From contig BSBK01001113.1 of the NCBI GenBank assembly GCA_027943335.1, positions 732,501 to 796,500 of the forward strand: 64,000 bases of DNA, written 5' to 3'. Positions 10,596 through 22,266 of this stretch are shown piece by piece; positions within the stretch are counted from its first letter, which is position 1; every line of letters begins with the position of its first letter. The notes beneath the pieces were generated by a model. It was not told where the DNA came from. It did no database searches and saw only the letters and a list, made by a program, of their open reading frames with translations. Origin of the DNA: Chamaecyparis obtusa. Lineage: Eukaryota; Streptophyta; Pinopsida; Cupressales; Cupressaceae. The translations under genes and the position numbers were made by a program.

Positions 10596-12471
10596 CTAAT
10601 TTTTTCCCCCCAACTGCCTAGATAGCAGAGTGTTGGACCATTCCTCCCAAAGAAACTGGAAGAGATCTTTGTTATTTTCATCCTCCACCAAAGCACCACT
10701 AGCTAGCTTTTCCTACACAAGACATAGAGTAGTAGCCAAATTCCTCATAATTTTAAGGGCAAATTTGTTGGTCAATCTGCAGTGATCCTCTAGCCTCTAC
10801 ATGTTCTTCTTGATGTCCTCAATGTCTCTATCCCGCTCCACAAATTTCTTTTTGAGGGTGCCTCTAAAGCAAGTCACCTCAGGGGGAGCTAAGTTGTCTT
10901 TGGGAATAGACTCTTTGTTCAGGGTCCCAAGGGTGGGGCTCGGTGGGGGGCTGGAGTTAATGGGGGTACTCAAATTATTCTGGGGGCTGGATGGGGGGTG
11001 GGTGTCAACCCTCGGGGGGCTAGTTAGATGGTTAGAAGAATCATTCAGGGATTCAATAGAAGGGGAATCTTTCCCAGAGACCTCACGGGAAGCAGTTTCC
11101 TTGAGCCTAGACTTGCATTGCTCTTTAGCAATTCTTCTTGAGTGCCTGCGACTGGTACCACTAAGGTCCACCTCAATGTTGACTTGACTATCCATGCATT
11201 TCTTTGATTTATGTTTACAGTCAATGTCCAGGGTGCTTTCATACTCAATTCTGAGGTCCACAAAGTCAGAGACGTAGGAATCCTCTTGACCAGTCCATTC
11301 CTTGTGGGGTTTTTTGCATTTCTTTCCTCCGCCCGCAACAGAATCGGTCTCCTGGGCAATTTGGAGGGAGTGAGAAGAGGACTGGGTAGGTTTGGCAATT
11401 TCAGCTTGAGAAACATCCTAGGTAACATCCTGAATTATAGGAGGGGGTTGGGGGGCCGAGCAGATGGCTTTGTGAAACTAATAGAGATGGAGGAGGAGGC
11501 CCTGATGGAGGATGGGAATAGGTTTGTCCGAGTTAACCTTGATATCCAAAATGTTGCTCTCAATAGAATGCAGAAGGTAAAAAGGAATAGACATCAAATC
11601 CTTATTTCTAATATGGTTTAGAAAAGGCAGATGGTAATAGTAGAAGATGGTGAACTTACCCTCCAACATGAAGTACTTCATGATAATGAGGTAGATTTTA
11701 GGCCAAAACTCAAGAAGCTCCTCTTTATTAAAGCCCCCTTGTTTCTTCACAGGTTGCTCACCCTCCTGAAAGAACTAGTTGAGGCTAGTGGGGTCTGGAG
11801 TCTGGCTAGTTTTTTTGTATTTTCTCCCCATCATAGGAAGCCCCGTAGCTTTGGTGATGACTTCTTCATTAAGTTGAAAGTGAATGCCTCCCACCGAGAC
11901 CATCCTATTATCCCAAGTGGAAATGAACTGCTTTGAAATCTGCTCATCATGTCCTCCCCTCATACCCTCCATGAAACCCCAAATCTCGCTCTCCTTATAG
12001 TAATGAGTGACCAGAGCATCATCAGAAAAGGCCTCATCAATCTTGTCAGGTTCAATGTGAAGAGTATTGCCCTCCATCTCAAAATTCCGGTCCGCCAGCG
12101 TGAAGGAAGCCAAAAGAAGGCCGAGTAAAATTGCATACGTTGGAAAACCTCTTGTTTTGACAAAACTTTACCAAAACTGGGTTATACATAGAGCGCTGGC
12201 TTTGAGGAAATCTTTAGAAAAGGTGCACCATACCACCAAATCTAACTGATCTGCAGGTGCCTTTATTGACAATAAGATCAAGGATATGCTTATTGTCCAG
12301 AATCACCAAGTAGGCATCTTGATTCAGACCACCTTTACGTCACACGTTAGGAAAGTAATTATCAACTTGCATGGGGTAATGGGAGCACATTTTAATAATT
12401 TCAAAAAACTTACTAACACGCCGGCACATGATCCAGCAGGATTGCAAATTAATCATGACAGCGGAACACAT
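10596..12471 (-). pseudogene. LINE-II ORF3, copy 2 (unknown protein, ~625 codons)
   Basis: This frame follows RNase H on the same strand. The ATG at 12469-12471 lies 19 bases upstream of the end of the ORF2 stop (12453-12455), in another frame. Read with a few stops and shifts it aligns along its whole length with copy 1. It has an N-terminal region with WGFMEGMRGGHDEQISKQF, a GGIHFQLNEEVITKATGL block and a hydrophobic stretch around KYFMLEGKFTIFYYYHLPF. A basic Ser/Pro-rich middle follows, then a charged C-terminal coiled-coil-like part. Both copies end in LGGK(K/N)-stop. I do not recognise the family; a putative plant transposon domain is one candidate. Copy 1 agreement argues it is a true gene of the element, not flanking DNA. 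Confidence 0.75.
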
Positions 12472-13337
12472 TGATTCAAATTCTTTTCCTCCCTGATGAT
12501 TTGCTGAGTCATCAAGGGCAAGTCACTCACCCCACTCCAGCTGGTGAGTTTTTGCTAATGTAAGCCAATCGCAGCCAAAGAGTCGGCAACTTGATTTCCT
12601 TCTCTGTACGTGTGTTCAATAGTGCAATGCTGGAAGTTGTTCAGAAGCGTTTTGATTTCCAACAGGATGGGATTGGTCCTCCATCCCACACTGGTCCCAC
12701 TTTTGACAGCCTGAATCACCACTTTGGAGTCTCCTTCAATAGCCAGGTGTCTTACGTTGAAATTAATAGCGGTTTGAATTCCCCATAAGAGGGCCATTCC
12801 CTCAACTTGGGTAATAGTGCCATTTATAACGGGACCAGCGAAAGCAATCAGGCAATTGCCCTTATAGTCACGAAGGATCCCACCACCACCTTGACCCTTA
12901 GTGTTAACAGCACCATCAAAATTTAATTTGATCCATCCTTTGGTAGGGGCCGTCCATTTAGTGGCTATTCTGGCTAATTTCTTGGTGTCATCAAATCGAG
13001 AGAACCCTGATAGGATATTCCATTTATCAGCAGTTCTAACCTCCCAGGCATTGGGGGGAGCAGAGGGGAGCTTCCAATTGGCCGCCTGAGTATTCTCACA
13101 CAGAAGTCTGGTACCTATCTAGAGAAAGGTTCCAGCGAGGGTACTCTCATCTCTGAAGATAAAATTGTTCCTTTCCTTCCAAGTCACCCAGCAGATGTGG
13201 GGGGGGGTATCATACGCTAGTGCAATTGGACCAGAGGATGATTGGAAGGAGATCGCCAGTAGCTAAATTGATGCACATCCCAACCAATGACCCACGGGAC
13301 CCCCAAGTTGCCAAAAATCTCCTGCTAGATGCAGGAG
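12453..13337 (-). pseudogene. LINE-II copy 2 ORF2 tail: linker and RNase H
   Basis: The minus strand encodes KGWIKLNFDGAVNTKGQGGGG (first Asp near 12930), QVEGMALLWGI (Glu), AIEGDSKVVIQAVKSG (Asp) and HTYREGNQVADSLA (His and last Asp near 12590). All four RNase H active-site positions are therefore readable. RNase H removes the RNA strand during element copying. One stop follows VADSLAAIGLH; the frame then continues to the TGA at 12453-12455. Upstream residues up to 13337 match the post-RT linker of copy 1. RT is absent through 5' truncation. Confidence 0.85.
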
Positions 13338-13350
13338 ATTTCTTGGTGTT

Positions 13351-16014
13351 GTCTCTGAATTAATATATTTGAATCTATGTGGCCAATACCTAGATAAGAC
13401 ACAACTCCCTTAAGTGAATAAAATAATATCTATTCTAATTCCTTCCTATTCTCCTTAGAGAATGCCTTTAAATGCATTTATACCTTTGTTCGGTAATATC
13501 TTTGGAGACATGTCCTTTCATAATAGACCAGTTCATTTGATCTAACTATATCTCCTCGTAACAATTGGTTCTTTCCTTGACTAATTGCATATGTTTATCA
13601 TAATCATTTCTTAACAATTGTTCTCTACCGACCATTCAATTAGTGAACTATTTGTTATAATCAACTCTTTTATTTGATGGTTGACCTCTTGTACCTTGTT
13701 GGCTTTTTGATTGATCCTTCCTTCAACGGTGGATAATGATATGATTTACTATTGCTGGTCCATTGGTACCAAGTCACTTCTATGTCACCATATTTTAGAC
13801 AGACCTGATGGATTACATTGATAAGAAGCATTGATCATCTTGTGGCGACTACCAACTGATAATAATTGTTCAGACACACATAACCTTCATGTGGAATGCC
13901 ATTGTTATCCATGTAGAAACTATGCTTAAGTTGGTGTTTTAGAAATCATCACAAACTATGATCGAAAGGATTGATTATGTTCTCATTGCTACTGTCGAAC
14001 ATGATAAAAAATGAGAGTGACAACTATAAGAATATTAATATGGTTGTTCTTATCATTTTCATAAAACAATATCGCACCATTGGTAATTGCAGTGGTGATA
14101 TAAGAAGATCTGATAGTCTCTGGACACCCACTCTTTAACGACAAAGATCAATAATGGTGTCTTCCATATATTGGTTGATACCTATAATGGTTATTTATTA
14201 ATACTAGTAATTGCAACTCAGTATGCAATTTTTACACCGAATAGATGTTATGTTGTTTCCCTTTTTTATAATGGAGATTTATTAAATATATATATATTTT
14301 GGTGCAAAACCATACAAGATTAATCTTGAAATGAAAGAATCTAACACGACTCTAATTAAGAAATGATAATAATATATAACTTCAATATAACATACTTCTA
14401 CACTTGCATATATTATTATATTACATACTTATATAAATTAAATTATTTTTAATTTTACAAATCAATAAAATAAAATTTTAATTAAATAATATAATTAATA
14501 TGTTATAATATAATTATTTATAGAATTTAAATTTTATACAAATTATATATATAATTTTATTATAATATAACATTAATATAATATTAAAATATAAATTTAA
14601 TAAATCTACATCTTATAATATTAAAATTATATTATATATTTAACCTTTTTAAACATGATGTTCTAATATAGGACTCAATAGTGATAGGTTAATATAAATA
14701 TAACATCACAAAAATAATAAGATACCCACCATTTTGATCCTAGTTGATGCTCTTTCAGTAAGATTAATCCTTGTAGAGTGCAGATTTATAGAATATTTGT
14801 TTCTTTAAAAATCAATCAACTCAATTTTTAATACTTTGTTGATCGTATGCCTTGTCAATGAATTTCATGGAGTGAATTTTCTTAGATATAAATGGATCTC
14901 CCAAGATGAAACTTATAAAAATCGCTGGAGCCATATTCTAGATGTAATTTCCAAGTTTTGTATTTATTGGTACTTCATATTCTTTAAAGTCATATTATAG
15001 AAGAAGAGACATTAGTGGTTCTTTAGACGCGTGGAGCAAATATGGGAATCATGGCATTCATTGAGCAATTCAAGTGCATTGTCATACCTTATTTTCTTTT
15101 ATGCTTCGATATTTATGCATTAATAGGAGCTCGAAGAATTTAGGAAAACGAGGAGAGAGCCTCATAGTGAAAAGGAAAGTTATCAGAGAATGCTGGCAGG
15201 AGGGAGGAGAATTCAGTATTACGCTTGCCAATTTGCATTTGGTGAATCACAATGAAGATATAATTCAAGGTTCATCATGAATGAACATTTTATTTGTAAA
15301 ATGGAACTCCTTGCATTTGCAATTTATTTTCCAGTCCAGAAGTTTCCTCAGGCACAGAGCAAAGTGATGGCCATGGCATGGATCTCTCTAATAGGTTTGA
15401 TCCTCCATGTTCAGATTCCTGGAGAGGATTGTCCATTTCATCTTTCAAAGATTTGGGGACTTTTGTTAAACTTTGCATGGCTTCCGGAATCATGTTATGG
15501 TTCATTTCTTTGCCTCCATATCCATTTTTTATTTATCCATTTCAGATATCATATAGTTTTATGCACTATACCTGCACTATGTACCTTTCAACAATAGATA
15601 TATAATATTTGACATGTAGGAATGTACTCTGTCAGTGTTTAGTTTTCGTAAATTAGTCTTATATATTTTTCCCTTTAAAGTGCTGCTACCAATAACAAAT
15701 TTTCATTCGATGAATGAATATACAGCTTAGAGAGTTGGTACTTCACAGTCCTCATTGTTTTAACGGGAAATCTAAAGAACCCAACTGTTGCAGTGGACTC
15801 AATGTCAATCTTGTATGAAGTTAAATTCTCATGTAAATGCAAAAAGGTTAATTATTAGGATATTTGCATCTCAGATTCTAATATAAACATTTTGGTCTGT
15901 TGTTAATATTATATGACAGTATTGGGATGGCAAATTATGATACCAATGGGATTCAATGCAGCCATCAGGTTTCTTCACAAGTGTGGGACATTAGTATACG
16001 ATGGTTAACCCCAT
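13351..16014. other. AT-rich spacer
   Basis: No gene is recognised. 14270-14740 is extremely AT-rich. Open frames at 15074-15280 and 15277-15597 (+), and 15290-15505 (-), match no family I know. The stretch may include intron or flank of the membrane-protein exon that follows, which is unproven. Confidence 0.4.
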
Positions 16015-16423
16015 TCACAATCGTTCATTCTAAAGGCTAAATTACTGGGGAACATCACTCTGCTATTCATTCTGCCTTTAGCTCTGATAGATCTGGTACA
16101 ATATTTCATGGCCAAGCTTCATTTCGCTAAGATTATTTCCTACAATACCCGTGAAGGGCAGAAAATGCCCATTACGCAATTGACGGAGCTTTTACTCCTA
16201 TAAATTCTATTCCCATTACTCTATTCTGCTCTCCTGATTCCATCCATGGCCGAAGTGGTGTACACTGTCGCCAAACACAAACCCTCCTTGGAATCAAAAG
16301 TTGTACCCGCAGTGTGGAAACAGATGATGATAACTTGCCTGTGGATTTCTATCACCGAGTTCCTGATTTTAATTGCTTTTATTTTCGCAAGTTGTTTTCT
16401 AGCATTGGGTTTCTTACTGTTTG
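16015..16423 (+). pseudogene. exon of an At4g19950-like multi-pass membrane protein
   Basis: The frame reads FILKAKLLGNITLLFILPLAL, then MAKLHFAKIISYN, TQLTELLLL, one in-frame TAA (16201-16203), ILFPLLYSALLIPSMAEVVYTVA, VVPAVWKQMMITCLWI and a last hydrophobic helix. This order of helices around a VYTVA and VWK(R/Q)(L/M)M(I/V)T.LW core matches the uncharacterised plant membrane family that includes At4g19950 and At5g44860. The exon ends at a perfect donor, TTG/GTAAGT (GT at 16424). The N-terminus and the part after the donor are not found nearby. The stop and missing parts mark it as a relic, yet the donor shows it is not a processed copy. Confidence 0.65.
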
Positions 16424-16429
16424 GTAAGT

Positions 16430-17016
16430 CGTATAATAGCTGGTAATAGCCAGTCTGGCGCAGTTACCGATACATGCTGGGAACACATTTTTATGCAAGG
16501 TGTGGGTAGATTCTGCAACGCGTCGCAAGGCTCGTGCATCGAGGAAACGGCCCCTGCGAAATTGTCGTATAAAATCATACGTGTTTCGTAAACTACAAAG
16601 GTAACCTATTGATCACAAGTTAGAAAATTTATCCCGAAAGTCGCGTTCACATCTTAAAAATTATACAAATTCATGTTTTTTGAAACCCGCAGACGATTGG
16701 GATGCGTTCAATCGTCTTGCATGCGTACGACATGCTAGACGCCCATTGATAGTGATGCATTTCATATAAGAAATGCTTTCGGCGTAATTATTTTATTAAT
16801 AAATTATAATATTATTTTTCTCATTTATTAATAGGTAATAGTAATTTATTAATATTATTTAATTATTGTAATAAATTATAATTATAATATTAGTATATTC
16901 ACTTATAACATTATATTCTATATCAATTAATATATTATATTAATGATATAATTAATTTTAATAATAAATTTATTATTATTTGTTCATCTATTAATTTATT
17001 TTATTATTATTTATTA
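16430..17016. other. spacer, very AT-rich from 16780
   Basis: If the donor at 16424 is real, the first part is intron. 16780-17030 is nearly all A and T. No coding signal is recognised on either strand. Confidence 0.4.
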
Positions 17017-17345
17017 TTAAGTTCTAGTCACAAAAGGGATCATCTTAGCAGCTAAAGCCTCCATCATATTAAAATTGAAGAAATACTTAGGGCAACCTGG
17101 TGAGTGCACCGATGATCTAAAGCATTGTGCCCATACTACTTGTAGTTTTTTATTTCTTTGAAAGTTGAGACGGACCCACCTAATGAAGATATTTGTATTG
17201 CTTTTTAATGAAGTAGACTTGCGTATGTTTAGAAAATCTCTAGACCAAATTTGGTAGGGCCCTGAAGACAGATTGAAAGCAAATGCGTTGCACAAGCAGT
17301 TATGGAGGTAGGATTTCTAGCAATCTTTTCACAACTTCATTTCAG
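17017..17345 (-). pseudogene. PAN-domain fragment of an S-domain receptor kinase
   Basis: On the minus strand a DC-stop-KSYLHNCLCNAFAFN run is followed by LSSGPYQIWSRDFLNIR, then NTNIFIR. This is the end of a PAN_2/apple domain in plant S-domain RLKs, where the pattern is C...C..NCSC.AFAF followed by C.IW.GDLLN and a final IR. Two expected Cys are Tyr here. The tail from about residue 55 (KKLQVVWAQC) no longer resembles the usual transmembrane region. It lies on the same strand as, and in family order between, the lectin part (31648-32295) and the kinase part (9305-9985). Confidence 0.6.
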
Positions 17346-17899
17346 ACTATCGTTCCTCCCACAAGATGTATCATTTTTCCTCTCTTCTTGAAATATTTTA
17401 TAATATATTGTGATTGATTTTTTTCATTCTCAAGGTGTCTAGTTTACTTAATACATAAATCCAATTAAAAATAGGCACATCAAGAATGCACCACTAGGAG
17501 TTTTTTGACATAATTATTTTAAAGATAGAGACGTTAACATTACTCTCATATATAAGCATTATAATATATATAGATAGAGAGAGAGGGGGGGAGAGAGTTT
17601 GTAATGTATAGATAGATATATTTCCTAAAACATTATCTTATTTATTCAAAACCTTATATTTTCTTTAGAAATATTTATAGTGAGTGATTTGGTTTATTTT
17701 TCTTAACTAAGAGTTTTTTTCTTATATATTTATATATTGAATATGTTTTAGTATTATTTCCATATTTGAATGTTAGTATTGTATAAATAGTGATGGCTGA
17801 CAGAGGGTGAATGAGCATATTCTGGTCTGACACCATCCAAATCTAAAAGATCCAAGGCATTTGATATTGATTCCTAATAGGATGCTCGATACCTAGATA
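17346..17899. other. spacer with GA-rich microsatellite
   Basis: A short TATATAGATAGAGAGAGAGG-like tract lies at about 17563-17605. The rest is AT-rich. The 5' end of LINE-I probably lies in this interval but cannot be fixed. Confidence 0.4.
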
Positions 17900-19788
17900 G
17901 AGGATTCACATGCCCGTGCTCTTATCGGTAAGATGTGTGATTTTTTTTCTAGACAATGATTTTATTCTACAGTGGGTAATGGGACAATGGGTGGGTGTCA
18001 CTGAGTGTTTCATTATCGATAAGGGGAGGGCTTTTTTGTGGTTATTTTCAAGGATAAAGTAGCTAGAAAAAGGTTGCATCATAAGAAGGATTTGTTTGTT
18101 AAAAGGCATGGGCTTTGTAGGTAGATATGGCATTCGAGGTTCCTTTTGCATTAGGCTGTTGTATCATTTTATCATGTATGGGCTTTATTCCCTTGATTGT
18201 CGTTGAAGTTTAGGGTCACTGAGATTCTAGAAGTGGTGGCTAATTCCTTAGGAATCTCCACTAGGCATGATTTTGTGTCTTTTGATGATTGTGTTCATAC
18301 TATAAGGTTGTGTGTCCTGAAATATTTTGATAAGGAATGGCCATTGGAAGTTGTATTCAAATCTAAATTTGGGGAAGTTGTGTAAAAGGTTAGTATTGAT
18401 AATGAAAAATGGGTAATGGATCACAGACATGGGTGTTTAGGGAATCTTATGTCTCATTGTGGTTGTGTGGTAGAAAATGTAGACATAGTCTATCCAGATC
18501 CTATGTATCATGCTAATAGAGGCTCAAAGAAACTAAACGGTAATGAAGGCTGGATTTCTAATAATGGGGATGTGGATTTGAGGGATGAGACAGTCAATAC
18601 AAATAGTCTGACTCCTATAGCCCCTTTGCAGGATGTTGGGATAAGGGAAGCCCTTCTTGTGAATCAAGATATGATAGGTGGGGTAGCTGAGGAGTGTGAA
18701 TTGATTCCATCTAATGTTCAATCTACCCTTGAAGCTCAAAGGGCTCAGAGTCAAGCAGTTGGTACAAGTTCCCAATCTCTTTATAAGGTATGCCAATCAG
18801 ATTTTGTAGAAGCTAGACAAGTAGAGAAGGTTGATCAAAGGGCTTTGGTTGACGAAGGGCATGAGCTTACTATGGTAAATGGGGTGTGATGTCCCAGGAG
18901 GTTCCAAGATTGCACGAACACTATTTTCCTTCACTTGGGGTAATGGAAGTCAATAATCTGGTGGTGGGTCACAGTTCAATAGGCGGTAAGGATGTTTTTC
19001 CTAGTCATGGGGAATGGATTAGATGGTTGAGGTTCAAAATATTTCAGTGGGGGAAGAGATTGGGTTTTTTAAAGAGTCTGAATTGAATAAGGAAGTTGTG
19101 CTTTAGAGAAATCTAAAGGCTCGTGGTTTAACTGAATCAACCCTAGAGAAATTTGTTGACAATGTCTTTCTTGAGGCGGTTGATGAGAAGATAGATGAGA
19201 TAGTTGATCAAGACGGTCATAGATCAATATGTGGCGAGGATGTTTTTCCTGGCCATGGGGGAATGGATAAGGTGGTTGAGGTTCAAAATGTGTTAGTAGG
19301 GGAAGAGGTTGGGGCTTTTGAAGAGTCTTAATTGAATAAGGATGTCATGGTTCACATAAATATAAAGGCTCATGGTTTAACTGAATCAACAATAGAGAAT
19401 TTTTTTTGACAATGTCCTTCTTGAGGTGCTTGATGAGAAGATAGATGGGATAGATGATGAAGATGGTGTAATTTTGGTTGACTTATTTGATATAGATGGG
19501 AATTATATTTATGAAGATGAAACTTTACAACAAGAGAATCAAACTCCCCTTTTATCCATCACTCAAACATAAGAAGACTTATCCAAAATTGTTGTTTTCT
19601 CATCTCAAAAGAAAGTCAGGGGTAGCCCTTCAAAACCTAATAAAACCAATGAGGAAGTGGTTGTAGGCATTCAACTGACTTTGAATTTTGGAAAGACTCC
19701 TAGGAAATGTAAAGAGGAGGCAACAACATTGATTTCCAGACAAAGTATTAATGGAAGGAGGGCGAATGACTCTCTAAGGACACAATGA
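17900..19788 (+). pseudogene. LINE-I ORF1 (DUF4283-type)
   Basis: After early frame breaks the DUF4283 tail is clear at 18197-18385: EILEVVANSLGISTRHD, then HTIRLCVLKYFD and PLEVVFKSKFG. A damaged knuckle (HGCLGNLMSHCGC) follows at about 18425, then a long acidic, low-complexity stretch open at 18416-18889. The protein is expected to bind element RNA. A 248-bp segment is duplicated in the C-terminal part. The final frame ends RANDSLRTQ-stop, with its TGA (19786-19788) overlapping the ORF2 ATG. Confidence 0.7.
18980..19475 (+). repeat. 248-bp tandem duplication inside LINE-I ORF1
   Basis: GATGTTTTTCCTRGYCATGG occurs at 18991 and again at 19239. Matching blocks follow in the same order: GGTTGAGGTTCAAAAT, GAAGAGKTTGGG, GGTTTAACTGAATCAAC and GATGAGAAGATAGATG. 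Two copies are present, already diverged. Confidence 0.8.
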
Positions 19789-20954
19789 GGTTAATATATT
19801 GGAATATTAGAGGTTTAAATACATCTAACAAATCCCATATTGTCAAGGATCAAGTCTTGATCAGTGAGATAGATATAGTTTTATTGTAGGAAACAAAATT
19901 TTCTAATGAGGTAGGGGATAAATATTTCAATTCATGGAAGAATTGGTCCTTTTTTCTCTCTCCTTCCATAGGGGCTTTATGGGGATTGGCTATTTTTTGA
20001 AGACAGAATAAGTGTCAAATGTAGTTATTGAGTACCAATGCAACTTGGATTGTTTGTGAAGTCACTAGTTTTGATTTTTCCTTTGTGATCATCAATGTCT
20101 ATGGTCCATCAATGGTTAGTAAGAAATAATAGTCTATGGGGGCTTATTATAGGGGTTCTTCTAAGTTTTGACACATGCAAGGTGATTTTAGGAGGTGACT
20201 TAAATGCTACTTTTGGTTCTCAAAATAAAATTGGGGTGGGGGGGACCCTTCTCCTAAAGTCACTTATGATTTTAAGGATTTTGTTGAAGGGAATGTGCTA
20301 TTTGATTGTGTTTCAGTAAACGGAGTCACTAATTGGTCCAATAGGAGGAAGGGACAAAATCGGAGTTAGGCTTGATTGGTTTCTACTTAACCCATAGTGG
20401 GTTCTTGAGCAGGGGTGTTGCGTCTCATCCATTCTTCCTTTGTTTGGATCAGACCATTTCCCTATTGATTTAATCCACCAAGGGTCAAGTGGTAGAGAAA
20501 AGGCTTATTTTAAGATTGAAAAAATGTGGTTCATTGATAAAAACTTTATGGTTCTACTTCTTTAGCTGTGGAGGGAGGGTCCTTATGTTGAAGGTTCAAG
20601 GATCATAGAAGCTATCCAAGAGACTGGGGTCTACGAAGTTTAAGATCAAGGAATAGAATAAGGAGTGTTTTGGTAATATGTTTGAGACAAAGAGGGATCT
20701 TGAGTATCAACTTGACCAGTGGAATGAACATATCATTTATAATTGGCTGACAACAGAGGTGTATGAAATTTAGAAATATTTGAAGGAGAAGTTTGAAGAA
20801 GCACTGTTGAGAGAGGATATCTATTGGAGGTAAAGGTCTAGGGAGATGTGGTTAAAGGAAGGTGACATGAACACTGGAGTTTCTTTCATGCTTATGCTAG
20901 AGTAAGGATGCATACAAAAACATAATTTTTCAAATCAAAGATGGTTCGGGGTTC
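19785..20954 (+). pseudogene. LINE-I ORF2, 5' part: endonuclease
   Basis: The frame opens MRLIYWNIRGLN at 19785, the standard start of a LINE AP-like endonuclease (EEP fold). Next come EIDIVLL-stop-ETK (catalytic Glu), FFLSPSIGA, VIINVYGPS, GGDLNATF near 20192 (Asp-Asn pair) and, after frame changes, PLFGSDHFPIDL near 20445 (the SDH catalytic triplet). The enzyme nicks target DNA to prime reverse transcription. The reading breaks off at the LTR-C insertion and resumes at 27568. Confidence 0.8.
20950..20954. repeat. 5-bp target duplication of LTR-C
   Basis: GGTTC at 20950-20954 is repeated at 27568-27572. Joining the two flanks over one copy restores LINE-I reading at this point, which fixes the LTR-C ends to the base. 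Confidence 0.85.
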
Positions 20955-22086
20955 TGTTAGAAATGGGAACACTGAGAGGGGGGGGCGGGTGTGAATCAGT
21001 GTTCACTATATTTTAACTTTTCACTTTAATATGAATACTGAATTATAAATGCTTAAGTATTGAATTAAACATTCACATAAACATGAAACATGTAATCAAC
21101 ACATGACACCAATATGGTTATGGGGAAACCCAAATAGGTAAGAACCCTGGTGGGACTTGATACCAACTAGTAATCTGCACTAGTGTTTTGTGATCCTTGT
21201 TAGAAGATCATTTACCCTGTTAGGAGTAGCTTTACAATTTTTTTAGTACAATAGACCTTGTTAAGGGTCAGACCGTGTTAGGAGTCTTTTACAATGATCC
21301 CTATTAGGGGAGTGGACTCACTATCCTAGAGCTCACTGCTCAAATGATGAAGGCTACAACCTTCTGAATCAAATACACACTATATCTGTAGGTGAACTAT
21401 TACTGTGACACTGATTGTTAGATTAGTTCCTTTGATGCGCTGATGCTTTGACCTCTTTCAAAGCTCTAATACATCATATGCTGTCTTTGCATACCTCTTC
21501 TTTTCTTATCTCAACTCTAATGCAACTTTCTTGACTTCCATACCTATTACAATGGGCGCACCTTATATTTATGTGCTCATATCAAATATACAATTAGGTC
21601 GGCCCTATAACTAATTACAAATAATGCTTCCAAATGAATTGGCTTAAGTGTGCTTACAATTATACATGTACATATGCAGGCAACCTAAATACAATGGGCA
21701 CATATCCTTTACAACATTAATTTACAATCGCAAACCAAAATAGTCACTGTCAGCTCTATGCTCTATTCTCTACTGGCATACACTGGCTGTGCATCTTCAA
21801 CTGACTGTAACTTTCACATCTATGCATATCTACTTATGCACTCTAAGACTAAGTAAGAATATATTCTAACAGCCTTAAATTCTAGGGCGCATACCATAAT
21901 TCATCAGTACGCATGGGCGCAGGTGCTCTGAGCTGCAGGAACTCTGTATGTTGTCTAGTCTTCAACACTTAACCGATTTTTTATCTTTATACTTAGTACA
22001 CTGACTCCAAACTGCTATATGACTTTTTTGACATAATGAAAACACTATATCTAGTCATATAATTTAGTATAGACAACTTGCCAATA
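20955..22086 (-). repeat. LTR-C 3' LTR
   Basis: This 1132-base repeat aligns end to end with 26454-27567. In element sense the termini read T(G)TTGGCAAG...TTTCTAACA; one base of the opening TG is mutated. Confidence 0.9.
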
Positions 22087-22266
22087 ATCTCCTCATTTCA
22101 CATTGCTAGCAACAGAGGAATATGGCCAAGTCTATAACTGTTCCTTTACACAAATGTTTTTTGTCTTCTATACAAACTCTTACATCTCCCTATACATATA
22201 TGTATTCCATATTCTATACAACTCCCCCTTTGACATTAATGACAAAGGTGCATAAAAAAACATTAT

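Larger units (their letters stand above)
10279..13337 (-). mobile_element. LINE-II copy 2, 5'-truncated
   Basis: A minus-strand LINE tail of 3059 bases holds, in order, the end of ORF2 (linker and RNase H), a third reading frame (12471-10596) and a 3' untranslated tail that ends in GGGCCAGCACCCTCTTG followed by a short A-rich run. Copy 1 of the family (35189-61064, plus strand) has the same order and the same 3' end. The copy begins inside the linker between RT and RNase H, typical of incomplete target-primed reverse transcription. Confidence 0.85.

Noticed and set aside
11211..11936. Long plus-strand open frames of 136 and 101 codons, and 10801-11187
   Set aside because: They are the reverse strand of LINE-II ORF3, which is supported by alignment with copy 1.
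15277..15597. 106-codon plus-strand frame near the membrane-protein exon, considered as an upstream exon
   Set aside because: No likeness to that family's N-terminus and no splice sites in phase that I could see.
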